Of a stretch of 14,157 nt of DNA, positions 1 to 6,618 are shown piece by piece. A program made the position numbers and the translations under genes. Source of the DNA: Candidatus Gastranaerophilales bacterium (GTDB lineage: Bacteria; Cyanobacteriota; Vampirovibrionia; Gastranaerophilales; Gastranaerophilaceae); the NCBI GenBank assembly GCA_944325615.1, contig CALVAU010000088.1, positions 1 through 14,157 of the forward strand, written 5' to 3'. The notes under the pieces were generated by a model. The model had not been told where the DNA came from. It searched no databases and saw nothing but the letters and a program-made list of their open reading frames with translations. The first letter of the stretch is position 1. The number at the start of each line of letters is the position of its first letter.

Positions 1-181
1 GATGACAAGCGGAGGAGTTCCTCCGATATTAAATGCAAACCTAGCACTCGCTTCTGTAAAAAATATTGAAGATATTTGCACAGAGAGCATTGATCAAGTT
101 ATGATAAGAGAGAAATTATACGATGCCAAAATAGTTAAACGTCCATTTATTACAAAAAGGAATATAGTTAAAAACAAATAG
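1..181 (+). CDS. gcvT: Aminomethyltransferase (glycine cleavage T-protein), C-terminal end only
   Basis: The reading frame that starts at base 2 and stops at 179-181 encodes the last 59 residues of a protein; the rest lies outside the window. The fragment begins 'MTSGGVPPILNANLALASV' and ends with an 'IREKLYDAKIVKRPF' stretch. This matches the C-terminal barrel of GcvT proteins, which typically carry TSGG near a final domain ending in a lysine-rich KxVKxPF segment. GcvT transfers the methylene group from the aminomethyl-lipoyl arm of GcvH to tetrahydrofolate, releasing ammonia. The next gene, gcvH, starts 9 bases after its stop, so the two are almost certainly co-transcribed. The extra residues after 'RPF' (ITKRNIVKNK) look like a short, basic, non-conserved tail. 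Identity is inferred from the motif and the gcvH/gcvPA neighbours; only about a sixth of the gene is visible. Confidence 0.85.
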   Translation, partial: MTSGGVPPILNANLALASVKNIEDICTESIDQVMIREKLYDAKIVKRPFITKRNIVKNK

Positions 182-190
182 GAGATAAAA

Positions 191-574
191 ATGAGTATAA
201 CAGAAAAAATTTTATGTTCAAAAACTCACGAATATATTCTCGAAAATTCTGACAACACCTATACAATAGGTCTGACAGATTATGCTGTCGAACAGCTTGG
301 GGATATCGTATTTTTGGAGTTGCCTGAAGTCGGAACAGAGTATAAAAAAGGCGAAACTTTTGCAACAATTGAATCTGTAAAAGCTGCAAGCGAAATTTAT
401 ATGCCAATCAGCGGAAAAATCATTGAAGTAAACTCTGAGATTGCGGACACACCAGAGACTTTAAATGAAGATTCTTACGAAAAAGGTTGGCTTGTAAAAG
501 TTGAAATGACCGGTAATGAAGCCGAATTAAGCGATTTGATGGAATACGAAGATTATAAAGAAGAATTAGAATAA
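191..574 (+). CDS. gcvH: Glycine cleavage system H protein (lipoyl carrier)
   Basis: This 127-aa protein has the usual GcvH length and shape. It carries the aminomethyl group between the P, T and L proteins on a lipoylated lysine. The lipoylation motif 'ATIESVKAASEIYMPISG' is present, with the acceptor lysine at residue 64, and the earlier 'HEYI...YTIGLTDYAVEQLGDIVFLELPEVG' core (about 13-48) is characteristic. The chosen ATG has a GGAG ribosome-binding site at 181-184, just after the gcvT stop. The stop codon shares its last A with the start of gcvPA (ATAATG at 571-576), which implies translational coupling and matched output of the two subunits. Lipoylation would need a separate ligase or LipA/LipB, not seen here. 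No key residue is missing. Confidence 0.96.
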   Translation: MSITEKILCSKTHEYILENSDNTYTIGLTDYAVEQLGDIVFLELPEVGTEYKKGETFATIESVKAASEIYMPISGKIIEVNSEIADTPETLNEDSYEKGWLVKVEMTGNEAELSDLMEYEDYKEELE

Positions 575-1821
575 TGAAAAATTTTTTAGCACACAATGAC
601 GATACAAAACAAGAAATGCTTGACTTTTTGGGTCTGAAATCTGTTGAGGATCTATTTAAAATGGTTCCAAATCAGGCAAAAATGACAGAGTTGGATCTTC
701 CAAAAGCTCTTAGCGAGATGGAAGTACAGAAAAAAATCAAAGCACTTGCAAATAAGAATAAAACTGATTATATAAGCTTTTTAGGGGGTGGAGTATATAA
801 CAAATTCATTCCTGCTTGTATAGGACAAATTGCAAACAGATTTGAGTTTTTAACAGCCTACACTCCATATCAGGCAGAAATCTCACAAGGAACTTTGCAG
901 GTAATGTATGAATTCCAAACTATGATTTCTAGAATTACAGGGATGGATATTTCAAATGCAACTGTATACGATGGAGGAACAGCCTGTGCTGAAGCTATTT
1001 TGATGGCAAAAAGAATTTCTAAAAAATCAAAAGCGCTTGTATCAAAAAATCTTAACCCTGAATATAAAAAAGTAATTGATACGTATTCTTGGGCTAATGA
1101 AGTTGAAATAGAATATTTTGATGAAGTACCTGACAATACAAAAGATTATGCTTGTGTATTAATTCAAAATCCTGATTATTACGGTGAGATTTTAGAAATA
1201 GCAAAGCCTGCAGATACGCTTTTGATTGTGTGTGTAGATATTTCTTCATTATCAATTTTGAAACCGCCTTGTGAATACGGTGCAGATATTGTTGTTGGTG
1301 ACATTCAGACACTTGGAATTCCACAAGAATTTGGCGGACCTCATGCGGGATTCATTGCGTGCGTTGAAAAATATATGCGCCAGCTCCCCGGTCGTCTTGC
1401 TGGACGCACTGTCGATGCTGAAGGAAACCAAGCATTCTGTCTTACTATTCAGACACGAGAACAGCATATAAAAAGAGAAAAAGCAACAAGTAACATATGT
1501 TCAAATCAAGCTTTAATAGGACTTTGTGCAACTGTATATCTAAGTCTTTTGGGTAAGAACGGATTTAGACAAGCCGGATATTTGAGTACAAAACAAGCTC
1601 ATAAATTGTCTGAAAAACTAACTAAAAAAGGTATTCCAACTCTAAATACAAACTTTTTCAATGAATTTGTGATCAAAGTTAAAGATGCTGACAAGTTTTT
1701 GGAGAAATTAAAATTAGCAGGAATTTTAGGAGGAATAAAACTGGATTCTGAAAAAATCCTTGTAGCTACCACTGAAATGATTTCAGATGAAGATATTGAA
1801 AAATACCTATCAAATGTTTAG
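574..1821 (+). CDS. gcvPA: Glycine dehydrogenase (decarboxylating) subunit 1
   Basis: This 415-aa protein is the N-terminal half-type P-protein subunit found where the P-protein is split in two. With GcvPB it decarboxylates glycine and passes the aminomethyl group to lipoyl-GcvH. Family signatures are easy to read: FLGGGVYNKFIP (69-80), EFLTAYTPYQAEISQGTLQ (91-109), YDGGTACAEA (132-141), YGADIVVGD (235-243), GGPHAGF (254-260) and QLPGRLAGRTVDAEG (270-284). It is slightly shorter than the roughly 440 aa common in this family, with no obvious internal gap. Subunit 1 lacks the PLP-binding lysine, which belongs to GcvPB. No gcvPB follows: a terminator lies 19 bases after the stop and the next gene runs the other way. 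The partner must be upstream of gcvT or elsewhere. Confidence 0.95.
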   Translation: MKNFLAHNDDTKQEMLDFLGLKSVEDLFKMVPNQAKMTELDLPKALSEMEVQKKIKALANKNKTDYISFLGGGVYNKFIPACIGQIANRFEFLTAYTPYQAEISQGTLQVMYEFQTMISRITGMDISNATVYDGGTACAEAILMAKRISKKSKALVSKNLNPEYKKVIDTYSWANEVEIEYFDEVPDNTKDYACVLIQNPDYYGEILEIAKPADTLLIVCVDISSLSILKPPCEYGADIVVGDIQTLGIPQEFGGPHAGFIACVEKYMRQLPGRLAGRTVDAEGNQAFCLTIQTREQHIKREKATSNICSNQALIGLCATVYLSLLGKNGFRQAGYLSTKQAHKLSEKLTKKGIPTLNTNFFNEFVIKVKDADKFLEKLKLAGILGGIKLDSEKILVATTEMISDEDIEKYLSNV

Positions 1822-1840
1822 TTAGATTCAATTACAATCA

Positions 1841-1873
1841 AAAAAAAGAGTCTTTTTTAAGACTCTTTTTTTT
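1841..1873. terminator. Bidirectional terminator between gcvPA and the GNAT gene
   Basis: A perfect 14-bp stem (1841-1854 with 1859-1872) closes on a TTTT loop. The arms read AAAAAAAGAGTCTT and AAGACTCTTTTTTT, so both strands produce a hairpin followed by a U-run. It ends the gcv operon on the plus strand and the acetyltransferase on the minus strand. The stop codon of the acetyltransferase (1857-1859) lies at the loop, so its last codons form one arm of the stem. Confidence 0.9.
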
Positions 1874-2300
1874 CATAAATCATTTGATTATACTCTAATA
1901 TTTCAAAACCATGCCTTTTATAGACTTCCATTGCTCTAGAATTAGATTTTGAAAGCTCAAGACGTACTCGACTCACATTTACTTTTTCTTTTAAAAAGCT
2001 CAAAAACTCACCCCCAAGTCCACAAGATCTAAATTGGGGCAATATATAAATTTCCTCGAGCCATACAACATTACCTCCGGCTTCTTGTGAAAAAGTCTTG
2101 GCTAATAGTGCATATCCGGCTCTTTCTCCATCTTTTTCAATGATGTAAGCACTTGCATAATTATCAGAACACATCAATTCATCAAAAGTCTTTTCAATAT
2201 ACGATTCTGGAATATTATGCACAACAGCATCTGATGTATAAAAATCTTTTACTGCATTGATATAAAAATCTTTATCTTGCTTTTCAATTTTTCTAAACAT
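1857..2300 (-). CDS. GNAT-family N-acetyltransferase
   Basis: This 147-aa protein has the single-domain GNAT layout. Motif A, which binds the pyrophosphate of acetyl-CoA, is visible as 'IYILPQFRSCGLGGEFL' (84-100), fitting the (Q/R)xxGxG/A pattern. Motif B follows as 'NSRAMEVYKRHGFE' (120-133). The start ATG has an AAGGGA ribosome-binding site a few bases upstream. The gene begins 27 bases after the 3' end of tRNA-Val on the same strand, with no terminator between, so it may be transcribed as the tail of the tRNA unit. The substrate cannot be read from the sequence; GNAT proteins acetylate small molecules, antibiotics, or protein and peptide N-termini. The last residues (KKES) are encoded inside the terminator stem, so the C-terminus is partly dictated by the hairpin. 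Confidence 0.9.
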   Translation of the reverse strand: MFRKIEKQDKDFYINAVKDFYTSDAVVHNIPESYIEKTFDELMCSDNYASAYIIEKDGERAGYALLAKTFSQEAGGNVVWLEEIYILPQFRSCGLGGEFLSFLKEKVNVSRVRLELSKSNSRAMEVYKRHGFEILEYNQMIYEKKES

Positions 2301-2327
2301 ATGAAACTTTCCCTTGCAAAATAAAAA

Positions 2328-2400
2328 TGGGCGATACGTGACTCGAACACGTGACCCTCACAACGTCAATGTGATGCGCTACCAACTGCGCTAATCGCCC
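2328..2400 (-). tRNA. tRNA-Val (anticodon GAC)
   Basis: The minus strand folds into a full cloverleaf. The acceptor GGGCGAT pairs with ATCGCCC, the D stem is GCGC/GCGC, the anticodon stem TCACA/TGTGA encloses the loop TTGACGT, and the T stem ACGTG/CACGT encloses TTCGAGT. The anticodon is GAC (Val). The discriminator base is A and no CCA is encoded. An extra, truncated copy of the first 11 bases plus the leader lies just upstream (2496-2560). Confidence 0.95.
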
Positions 2401-2454
2401 ATTTTTATGTATTAAATTTTCAATCTCTGAGCTTGCTGGTAGCTTGCGCTACCT
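2390..2454 (-). repeat. Direct repeat copy A: tRNA-Val 5' end plus leader
   Basis: These 65 bases match 2496-2560 with only two differences (positions 2427 and 2430), at an offset of 106 bases. Read on the minus strand, the unit has a hairpin element GGTAGCGCAAGCTACC (6-bp stem, 2438-2453), then an AT-rich leader, then the first 11 bases of tRNA-Val. This copy is the one attached to the intact tRNA. Confidence 0.92.
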
Positions 2455-2462
2455 CCCTCCTT

Positions 2463-2485
2463 CTTTTCGATACTTAATCGAAAAG
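2463..2485. repeat. 9-bp inverted repeat in the spacer between the two tRNA-leader copies
   Basis: CTTTTCGAT (2463-2471) and ATCGAAAAG (2477-2485) form a perfect stem around a 5-base loop. It sits in the 41-base spacer between the two direct repeats. There is no clear U-run directly after it, so it does not look like a standard terminator. Confidence 0.7.
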
Positions 2486-2495
2486 CGGAGTCCTT

Positions 2496-2560
2496 GCTAA
2501 TCGCCCATTTTTATGTATTAAATTTTCAATCTTTAAGCTTGCTGGTAGCTTGCGCTACCT
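2496..2560 (-). repeat. Direct repeat copy B: truncated tRNA-Val duplicate
   Basis: This is the second copy of the 65-bp unit. It contains the same GGTAGC/GCTACC hairpin (2544-2559), the same leader, and then the first 11 bases of tRNA-Val (2496-2506). After that the sequence departs from the tRNA, so this is a tRNA 5' remnant and not a gene. It probably arose by tandem duplication with later loss of the tRNA body, or by insertion of a leader-associated repeat. Confidence 0.9.
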
Positions 2561-2577
2561 AATCTCATATAATATTA

Positions 2578-2814
2578 TTAGTCTTTTTTATGGCTAAAAT
2601 GATCCATAAGCTTACCAAACCCATTTCTCATCTTAACAATAGGATTTGAATTATTTGTTATCTTTTTAGATACAAAATTATCCATATTATCATTTTTATC
2701 AACAATTTTTATTGGTTTAATCCCACCTGGATACTCAATTTTAATAGGTTTTAAACCTATTGCGGATTCAATTGTTGATACCGGATTATTTGAAATTCCA
2801 AAAATCTTTCCCAT
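2578..2814 (-). CDS. Unrecognised 78-aa protein
   Basis: I do not recognise this protein. It starts at an ATG with a good AGAGGTG ribosome-binding site that overlaps the last codons of the TPM-domain gene upstream, with 11 bases between the two reading frames, so the pair should be translated from one mRNA. The protein is basic and has no signal peptide or membrane segment. A short internal repeat is visible: 'GLKPIKIEYPG' is followed directly by 'GIKPIKIVDKN' (about residues 20-41). The C-terminus ends 'MDHFSHKKD'. Linkage to a membrane TPM protein hints at a related role, but nothing in the sequence shows one. The strong ribosome-binding site and tight spacing argue for a real gene. Confidence 0.65.
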   Translation of the reverse strand: MGKIFGISNNPVSTIESAIGLKPIKIEYPGGIKPIKIVDKNDNMDNFVSKKITNNSNPIVKMRNGFGKLMDHFSHKKD

Positions 2815-2825
2815 AAATTCACCTC

Positions 2826-3473
2826 TTATACAAGATTGTTTTTTTCATTTTTTTTGGCAACAGCTACCAACATTCCCAAAGCAAAAGCCAAAATTGGAAC
2901 TAAAAGCAACCATAGCCAATTTTTATTAAATTTCCTAAAATCTATTTTTAATTTTGGCATCTTTCCATAACGTTCAATTTTCTGATCATATAACTTACCT
3001 ATATCATCAACCAATATATACGTTCCTCTTTGGATACCTTTGTCATAAGCACCTTCTTGGAAGAATGGTATGACATTTTTATCAACAATTGATTTTAATT
3101 TATCAGGTTTTATTTTTCCAATTAATCCATTGTCTAACAATATTTGTAACTGATGGTCTTCTATCGAAATCAAAAAAACAATCCCGTTTCTTTTTTCAGA
3201 ATCTCCAATTTGATAATCTTTTAAAATATTTTCATTTACAACGTCAATGCTCTCACCATTTAAAGATTTCAAAGTAACAATAGCAACAACAGATTGCGTT
3301 TTTTTAGTCAAATCGTATAAAGTCAAATTGATATCTTTTTCAACGTCACTACTTAGTACATCTGCATTATCCGAAATATATCCGTTAAATTGCAAATTAT
3401 CAGCAACTGAAGCAAATGCTGTACCTGCTAAAAACAACAGAGAAAATAAAGTAATATATAACTTCCTTAACAT
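2826..3473 (-). CDS. TPM-domain membrane-anchored protein (YgcG family)
   Basis: This 215-aa protein starts with a signal peptide (residues 1-21, ending AFA) and has a TPM domain at about 30-160. The domain opens with the typical 'FNGYISDNADVLS' and includes 'RNGIVFLISIEDHQLQILLDNGLIGKI'. A membrane helix lies at about 186-206 (NWLWLLLVPILAFALGMLVA), with a short basic tail. The domain should face the periplasm, anchored near its C-terminus. TPM proteins are often annotated as putative phosphatases or photosystem II repair factors, and their general function is unsettled. I chose the ATG at 3473, which lies 8 bases from an AAAGGGG ribosome-binding site; a TTG one codon earlier is possible. 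It follows tRNA-Cys and precedes the 78-aa gene on the same strand. Confidence 0.88.
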   Translation of the reverse strand: MLRKLYITLFSLLFLAGTAFASVADNLQFNGYISDNADVLSSDVEKDINLTLYDLTKKTQSVVAIVTLKSLNGESIDVVNENILKDYQIGDSEKRNGIVFLISIEDHQLQILLDNGLIGKIKPDKLKSIVDKNVIPFFQEGAYDKGIQRGTYILVDDIGKLYDQKIERYGKMPKLKIDFRKFNKNWLWLLLVPILAFALGMLVAVAKKNEKNNLV

Positions 3474-3501
3474 CAAAAATACCCCTTTATTAAACTAAAA
3501 A

Positions 3502-3573
3502 AGGCGACACCCAGATTCGAACTGGGGGATAAGAGCTTTGCAGGCTCCTGCCTTACCACTTGGCCATGTCGCC
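3502..3573 (-). tRNA. tRNA-Cys (anticodon GCA)
   Basis: The minus strand gives a complete cloverleaf. The acceptor GGCGACA pairs with TGTCGCC, the anticodon stem GGAGC/GCTCT encloses the loop CTGCAAA, and the T stem CCCAG/CTGGG encloses TTCGAAT. The anticodon is GCA (Cys). The discriminator base is U, the identity base expected for tRNA-Cys. CCA is not encoded. Confidence 0.95.
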
Positions 3574-3587
3574 GTCCTCGTTTCTCT

Positions 3588-3616
3588 ATAATAAAAAAGA
3601 CATAACATAATGTCAA
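3588..3616 (-). promoter_or_regulatory. Promoter of tRNA-Cys
   Basis: On the minus strand a perfect -35 TTGACA (3611-3616) is separated by 17 bases from a -10 TATTAT (3588-3593). This places the start about 7-8 bases before the mature tRNA end. A 14-bp palindrome, TTTAGTTAACTAAA (3621-3634), lies just upstream of the -35. The downstream TPM gene, the 78-aa gene and tRNA-Val have no equally clear promoter, so this one may drive the whole run. Confidence 0.7.
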
Positions 3617-3673
3617 GGTATTTAGTTAACTAAATTCGGTATAATAATAAATATTATCTGATACTACAATATA

Positions 3674-3707
3674 AAAAAGCGGATACAAATCATTGTACCC
3701 GCTTTTT
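3674..3707 (-). terminator. Terminator of adhE
   Basis: The arms at 3674-3688 and 3693-3707 form a 15-bp stem around a 4-base loop, followed by a T-run on the minus strand. One position (A/C on the plus strand) is mismatched when read as plus-strand RNA but becomes a G-U pair in minus-strand RNA. This fits selection for terminating adhE. It lies 17 bases after the adhE stop. Confidence 0.88.
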
Positions 3708-3723
3708 CTAGTTTATAAAAAGA

Positions 3724-6396
3724 CTACTTTGTTTGGTAGTAATCTATTACAACACCTTCATAAGCGTCTTTGTAAATAGCTTTGATATCTTCCATCAACG
3801 GATAAGCCGGGTTAGCACCTGTACATTGATCGTCAAATGCTAATTCTACCATTTCATCTAACTTAGCGTTGAAGTCAGCTTCTTTAACACCAAAGTCTTT
3901 GATTGAATTTGGAAGATTTACAGCTTTCATCAATTTGTCGATTGCATCGATTAACAATTGAACTTTTTCATCATCGTTCTTTCCACCCAATCCTAATTCG
4001 TCTGCAATTTGAGCATATTTAGCTTTTGCATTCGGGAATTTGTATTGTGGGAAGATACATTGTTTTTTCGGACAATCAACTGCGTTGTATTTGATTACTT
4101 GTCTGATTAACAATGCGTTAGCAACACCGTGAGGTACATTGAACATAGCACCTAGTTTGTGAGCCATTGAGTGGCACAATCCTAAGAATGCGTTTGCAAA
4201 TGCCATACCTGCAATTGTTGCTGCATAGTGCATTTTTTCTCTAGCAATCGGATCATTAGCACCTTCAGACCAAGATCTTTCTAAATATCTGAATACTAAT
4301 TTTGTAGCTTCCAATGCATTTGAATTTGTGAAGTTTGTAGCCATTGCTGATACATAAGCTTCAATTGAGTGAACTAAAGCATCGATACCAGATGCAGCTG
4401 TCAAACCTTTTGGCATTCCATCTACAAAGTTTGGATCGATAATTGCCATATTAGGTGTCAAAGCATAATCTGCGATTGCATATTTTACGTGAGTTTCATC
4501 ATCAGTAATGATTGCAAATGGTGTAACTTCTGAACCAGTACCTGAAGTTGTAGGTATTGCAACCATTGTTGCTTTTCTACCCAATTCAGGAATTCTGCAA
4601 ATTCTTTTTCTGATATCCATAAATCTCATTGAAATATCTTCAAATACTGTATCTGGTTGTTCATACATTAACCACATAATTTTTGCAGCATCCATAGGAG
4701 ATCCGCCACCTAATGAAATGATTACATCTGGTTCATAAGGTCTGATGATTTCCATAGCTTGGTTAATTGTTGATAATGTAGGATCCGGTTTTACATCAAA
4801 GAAGATTTGGTGGTCAATACCAATTTCATCCAATACATTAACTATGCTATCAACCGCACCTGAGTTGAATAAGAATCTATCTGTAACGATGAATGCACGT
4901 TTTTTACCTTGAAGTTCACGAAGAGCAAGATCAACTGCGCCTCTTTTAAAGTAAACTTTCGGAGGAACTTTGAACCATAGCATATTTTCTCTCCTTTCAG
5001 CGACTGTCTTGTAGTTCAATAAGTTTTCAACGCCAATGTTTCCTGATATAGCGTTTTTACCCCAAGAACCGCAGCCTAATGAAAGTGACGGTTCAAGTTT
5101 GAAGTTGTACAAATCTCCGATACCGCCTTGTGCTGATGGTGAGTTAATCAATACACGGCAAGCTGGCATTTTTTCAGCAAATCTGTCAACTCTTTCTTGA
5201 CTACGAGTATCTGTATAAAGGTCTGCTGAGTGACCAGCTCCGCCTTTTGATACCAACTCATAAGTCATTGCTGTTGCTTCTTCAAAATCTTTTGCTCTGT
5301 ACATTGTCAAAATCGGTGACAATTTTTCTCTTGAGAACGGATCTTCCCAATCTACTGATGGTCTTTCTGCCAATAAGATTTTTGCTGTTTGAGGAACTTT
5401 GAATCCTGCCAATTCAGCAATTCTGTGTGCAGGCTGACCAACGATATCTGGGTGTGCAGTACCACGTTTTGGATCGATGAAAGGCAAATCTATCATTTTC
5501 TTTTCATCAGCTGCACTTAAAAGATATGCGCCTCTGTATATGAATTCTTTTTTAACTTCTTCATAAACTTTATCTACTACAACTACTGATTGTTCTGACG
5601 CACAAATCATACCGTTATCGAATGTTTTTGACATCAATATAGAAGATACAGCCATTTTAATATCAGCTGTTTCATCAATAACTGCAGCTGCATTACCAGG
5701 ACCTACACCTAAAGCTGGGTTTCCTGAAGAATAAGCTGCTTTAACCATTCCAGGACCACCTGTTGCCAAAATGCAAGAAATTGAATCATGTTTAATTAAT
5801 TGGTTTGTCAATTCGATTGCAGGTTGATCAATCCATCCGATAATATCTTCAGGAGCACCTGCTTTTACTGCAGCTTCTAAAACTAATTTTGCTGCTGCAA
5901 TTGTACATTTTGTTGCTCTTGGGTGTGGTGAAAAGATAATACCATTTCTTGTTTTTAATGCTATTAATGACTTGAATATAGCTGTAGATGTTGGGTTTGT
6001 TGTAGGCACGATACCTGCAATTACACCTAGAGGGTCTGCAACTATTTTAATACCGTTTGCTTTATCTTCTTTAATGATACCGCAAGTTTTTGCGTTTTTG
6101 TGTTTGTTGTAAATGTATTCTGATGCAAAATGGTTTTTAATAATTTTATCTTCCAAAACACCCATTCCAGTTTCTTCAACTGCCATTCTGGCTAAAGGAA
6201 TACGTGCTTTGTCTGCTGCTGTTGCTGCAGCTTTGAAGATTGCATCCACTTGTTCTTGTGTAAATGTTGCATAAATCTTTTGAGCTTTTTTTACTCTTTC
6301 AATAAGCAATTCCAATTGCTCAGCGTTGTCAACCAAGTTTGACTGGTTTAAAGCCTTTTCAAGGTTTTCAACTGTCTTTTTGCTTTTTGTTGTCAT
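3724..6396 (-). CDS. adhE: Bifunctional acetaldehyde/alcohol dehydrogenase
   Basis: This 890-aa protein is a full-length AdhE, which reduces acetyl-CoA to acetaldehyde and then to ethanol, using two NADH. Residues 1 to about 450 form the CoA-acylating aldehyde dehydrogenase domain, with catalytic Cys265 in 'FDNGMICASEQS'. After a linker, about 470-890 forms the iron-dependent alcohol dehydrogenase domain, with the NAD-binding motif GGGSPMDAAK (563-572). Its iron ligands appear intact as Asp672, His676, His742 and His756, with the same spacing as in E. coli AdhE. AdhE usually assembles into spirosome filaments in the cytoplasm. I chose the ATG at 6396 because AAGGAG lies 9 bases upstream; a TTG ten codons earlier would place that ribosome-binding site inside the gene. 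A promoter, a Rex-like operator and a terminator surround it, so it is probably monocistronic. Confidence 0.98.
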   Translation of the reverse strand: MTTKSKKTVENLEKALNQSNLVDNAEQLELLIERVKKAQKIYATFTQEQVDAIFKAAATAADKARIPLARMAVEETGMGVLEDKIIKNHFASEYIYNKHKNAKTCGIIKEDKANGIKIVADPLGVIAGIVPTTNPTSTAIFKSLIALKTRNGIIFSPHPRATKCTIAAAKLVLEAAVKAGAPEDIIGWIDQPAIELTNQLIKHDSISCILATGGPGMVKAAYSSGNPALGVGPGNAAAVIDETADIKMAVSSILMSKTFDNGMICASEQSVVVVDKVYEEVKKEFIYRGAYLLSAADEKKMIDLPFIDPKRGTAHPDIVGQPAHRIAELAGFKVPQTAKILLAERPSVDWEDPFSREKLSPILTMYRAKDFEEATAMTYELVSKGGAGHSADLYTDTRSQERVDRFAEKMPACRVLINSPSAQGGIGDLYNFKLEPSLSLGCGSWGKNAISGNIGVENLLNYKTVAERRENMLWFKVPPKVYFKRGAVDLALRELQGKKRAFIVTDRFLFNSGAVDSIVNVLDEIGIDHQIFFDVKPDPTLSTINQAMEIIRPYEPDVIISLGGGSPMDAAKIMWLMYEQPDTVFEDISMRFMDIRKRICRIPELGRKATMVAIPTTSGTGSEVTPFAIITDDETHVKYAIADYALTPNMAIIDPNFVDGMPKGLTAASGIDALVHSIEAYVSAMATNFTNSNALEATKLVFRYLERSWSEGANDPIAREKMHYAATIAGMAFANAFLGLCHSMAHKLGAMFNVPHGVANALLIRQVIKYNAVDCPKKQCIFPQYKFPNAKAKYAQIADELGLGGKNDDEKVQLLIDAIDKLMKAVNLPNSIKDFGVKEADFNAKLDEMVELAFDDQCTGANPAYPLMEDIKAIYKDAYEGVVIDYYQTK

Positions 6397-6481
6397 AATT
6401 ATTTTCTCCTTAATGTAACTTGACAATTGCTATTTTATTATTCCGTAAACTCATTTTAGCAAATAATACTAAAATATCAAT

Positions 6482-6499
6482 TCGTGAATTATTTCACAA
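6482..6499 (-). promoter_or_regulatory. Candidate Rex (redox-sensing repressor) operator of adhE
   Basis: The minus strand reads TTGTGAAATAATTCACGA, an imperfect palindrome close to the Rex consensus TTGTGAAnnnnTTCACAA known from Gram-positive bacteria. It differs at one position of the outer right half-site. It begins 4 bases after the -10 box, so it covers the transcription start, where a bound repressor would block RNA polymerase. adhE is a classic Rex target, released when the NADH/NAD ratio rises. The site is read from sequence; the regulator itself is not in this window. Confidence 0.65.
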
Positions 6500-6503
6500 T
6501 TAC

Positions 6504-6532
6504 ATTATAAAATAAATACATGACAAAAGCAA
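6504..6532 (-). promoter_or_regulatory. Promoter of adhE
   Basis: On the minus strand a -35 TTGCTT (6527-6532) is followed by a 17-base spacer and a perfect -10 TATAAT (6504-6509). The predicted start is near 6497, which leaves an untranslated leader of about 100 bases before the ATG at 6396. Confidence 0.75.
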
Positions 6533-6575
6533 GTGTATTTTTTACAATCTTTATACAAATTTAATATTTCAACTA

Positions 6576-6605
6576 TTCAGATGAAATAGTTATCATAAAT
6601 ATAGT
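6576..6605 (+). promoter_or_regulatory. Possible promoter of the 234-aa gene
   Basis: A weak -35 TTCAGA (6576-6581) lies 18 bases from a -10 TATAGT (6600-6605). A second -10-like TATACT sits at 6607-6612. Either would start transcription at or within a few bases of the ATG at 6619. An inverted repeat AACTATT/AATAGTT (6571-6577 with 6585-6591) overlaps the -35 and could be an operator. Confidence 0.4.
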
Positions 6606-6618
6606 CTATACTTAATTT

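Noticed and set aside
2390..2560. tRNA-Val repeats as integration (att) sites
   Set aside because: The repeated part is the tRNA 5' end with its leader, whereas integrases usually use the 3' half, and there is only 41 bases between copies.
3574..3723. Small gene between tRNA-Cys and adhE
   Set aside because: Only the tRNA promoter, a palindrome and the adhE terminator are seen.
6397..6426. Longer adhE start (TTG at 6426)
   Set aside because: It would put the AAGGAG ribosome-binding site inside the coding region; the ATG at 6396 is placed correctly.
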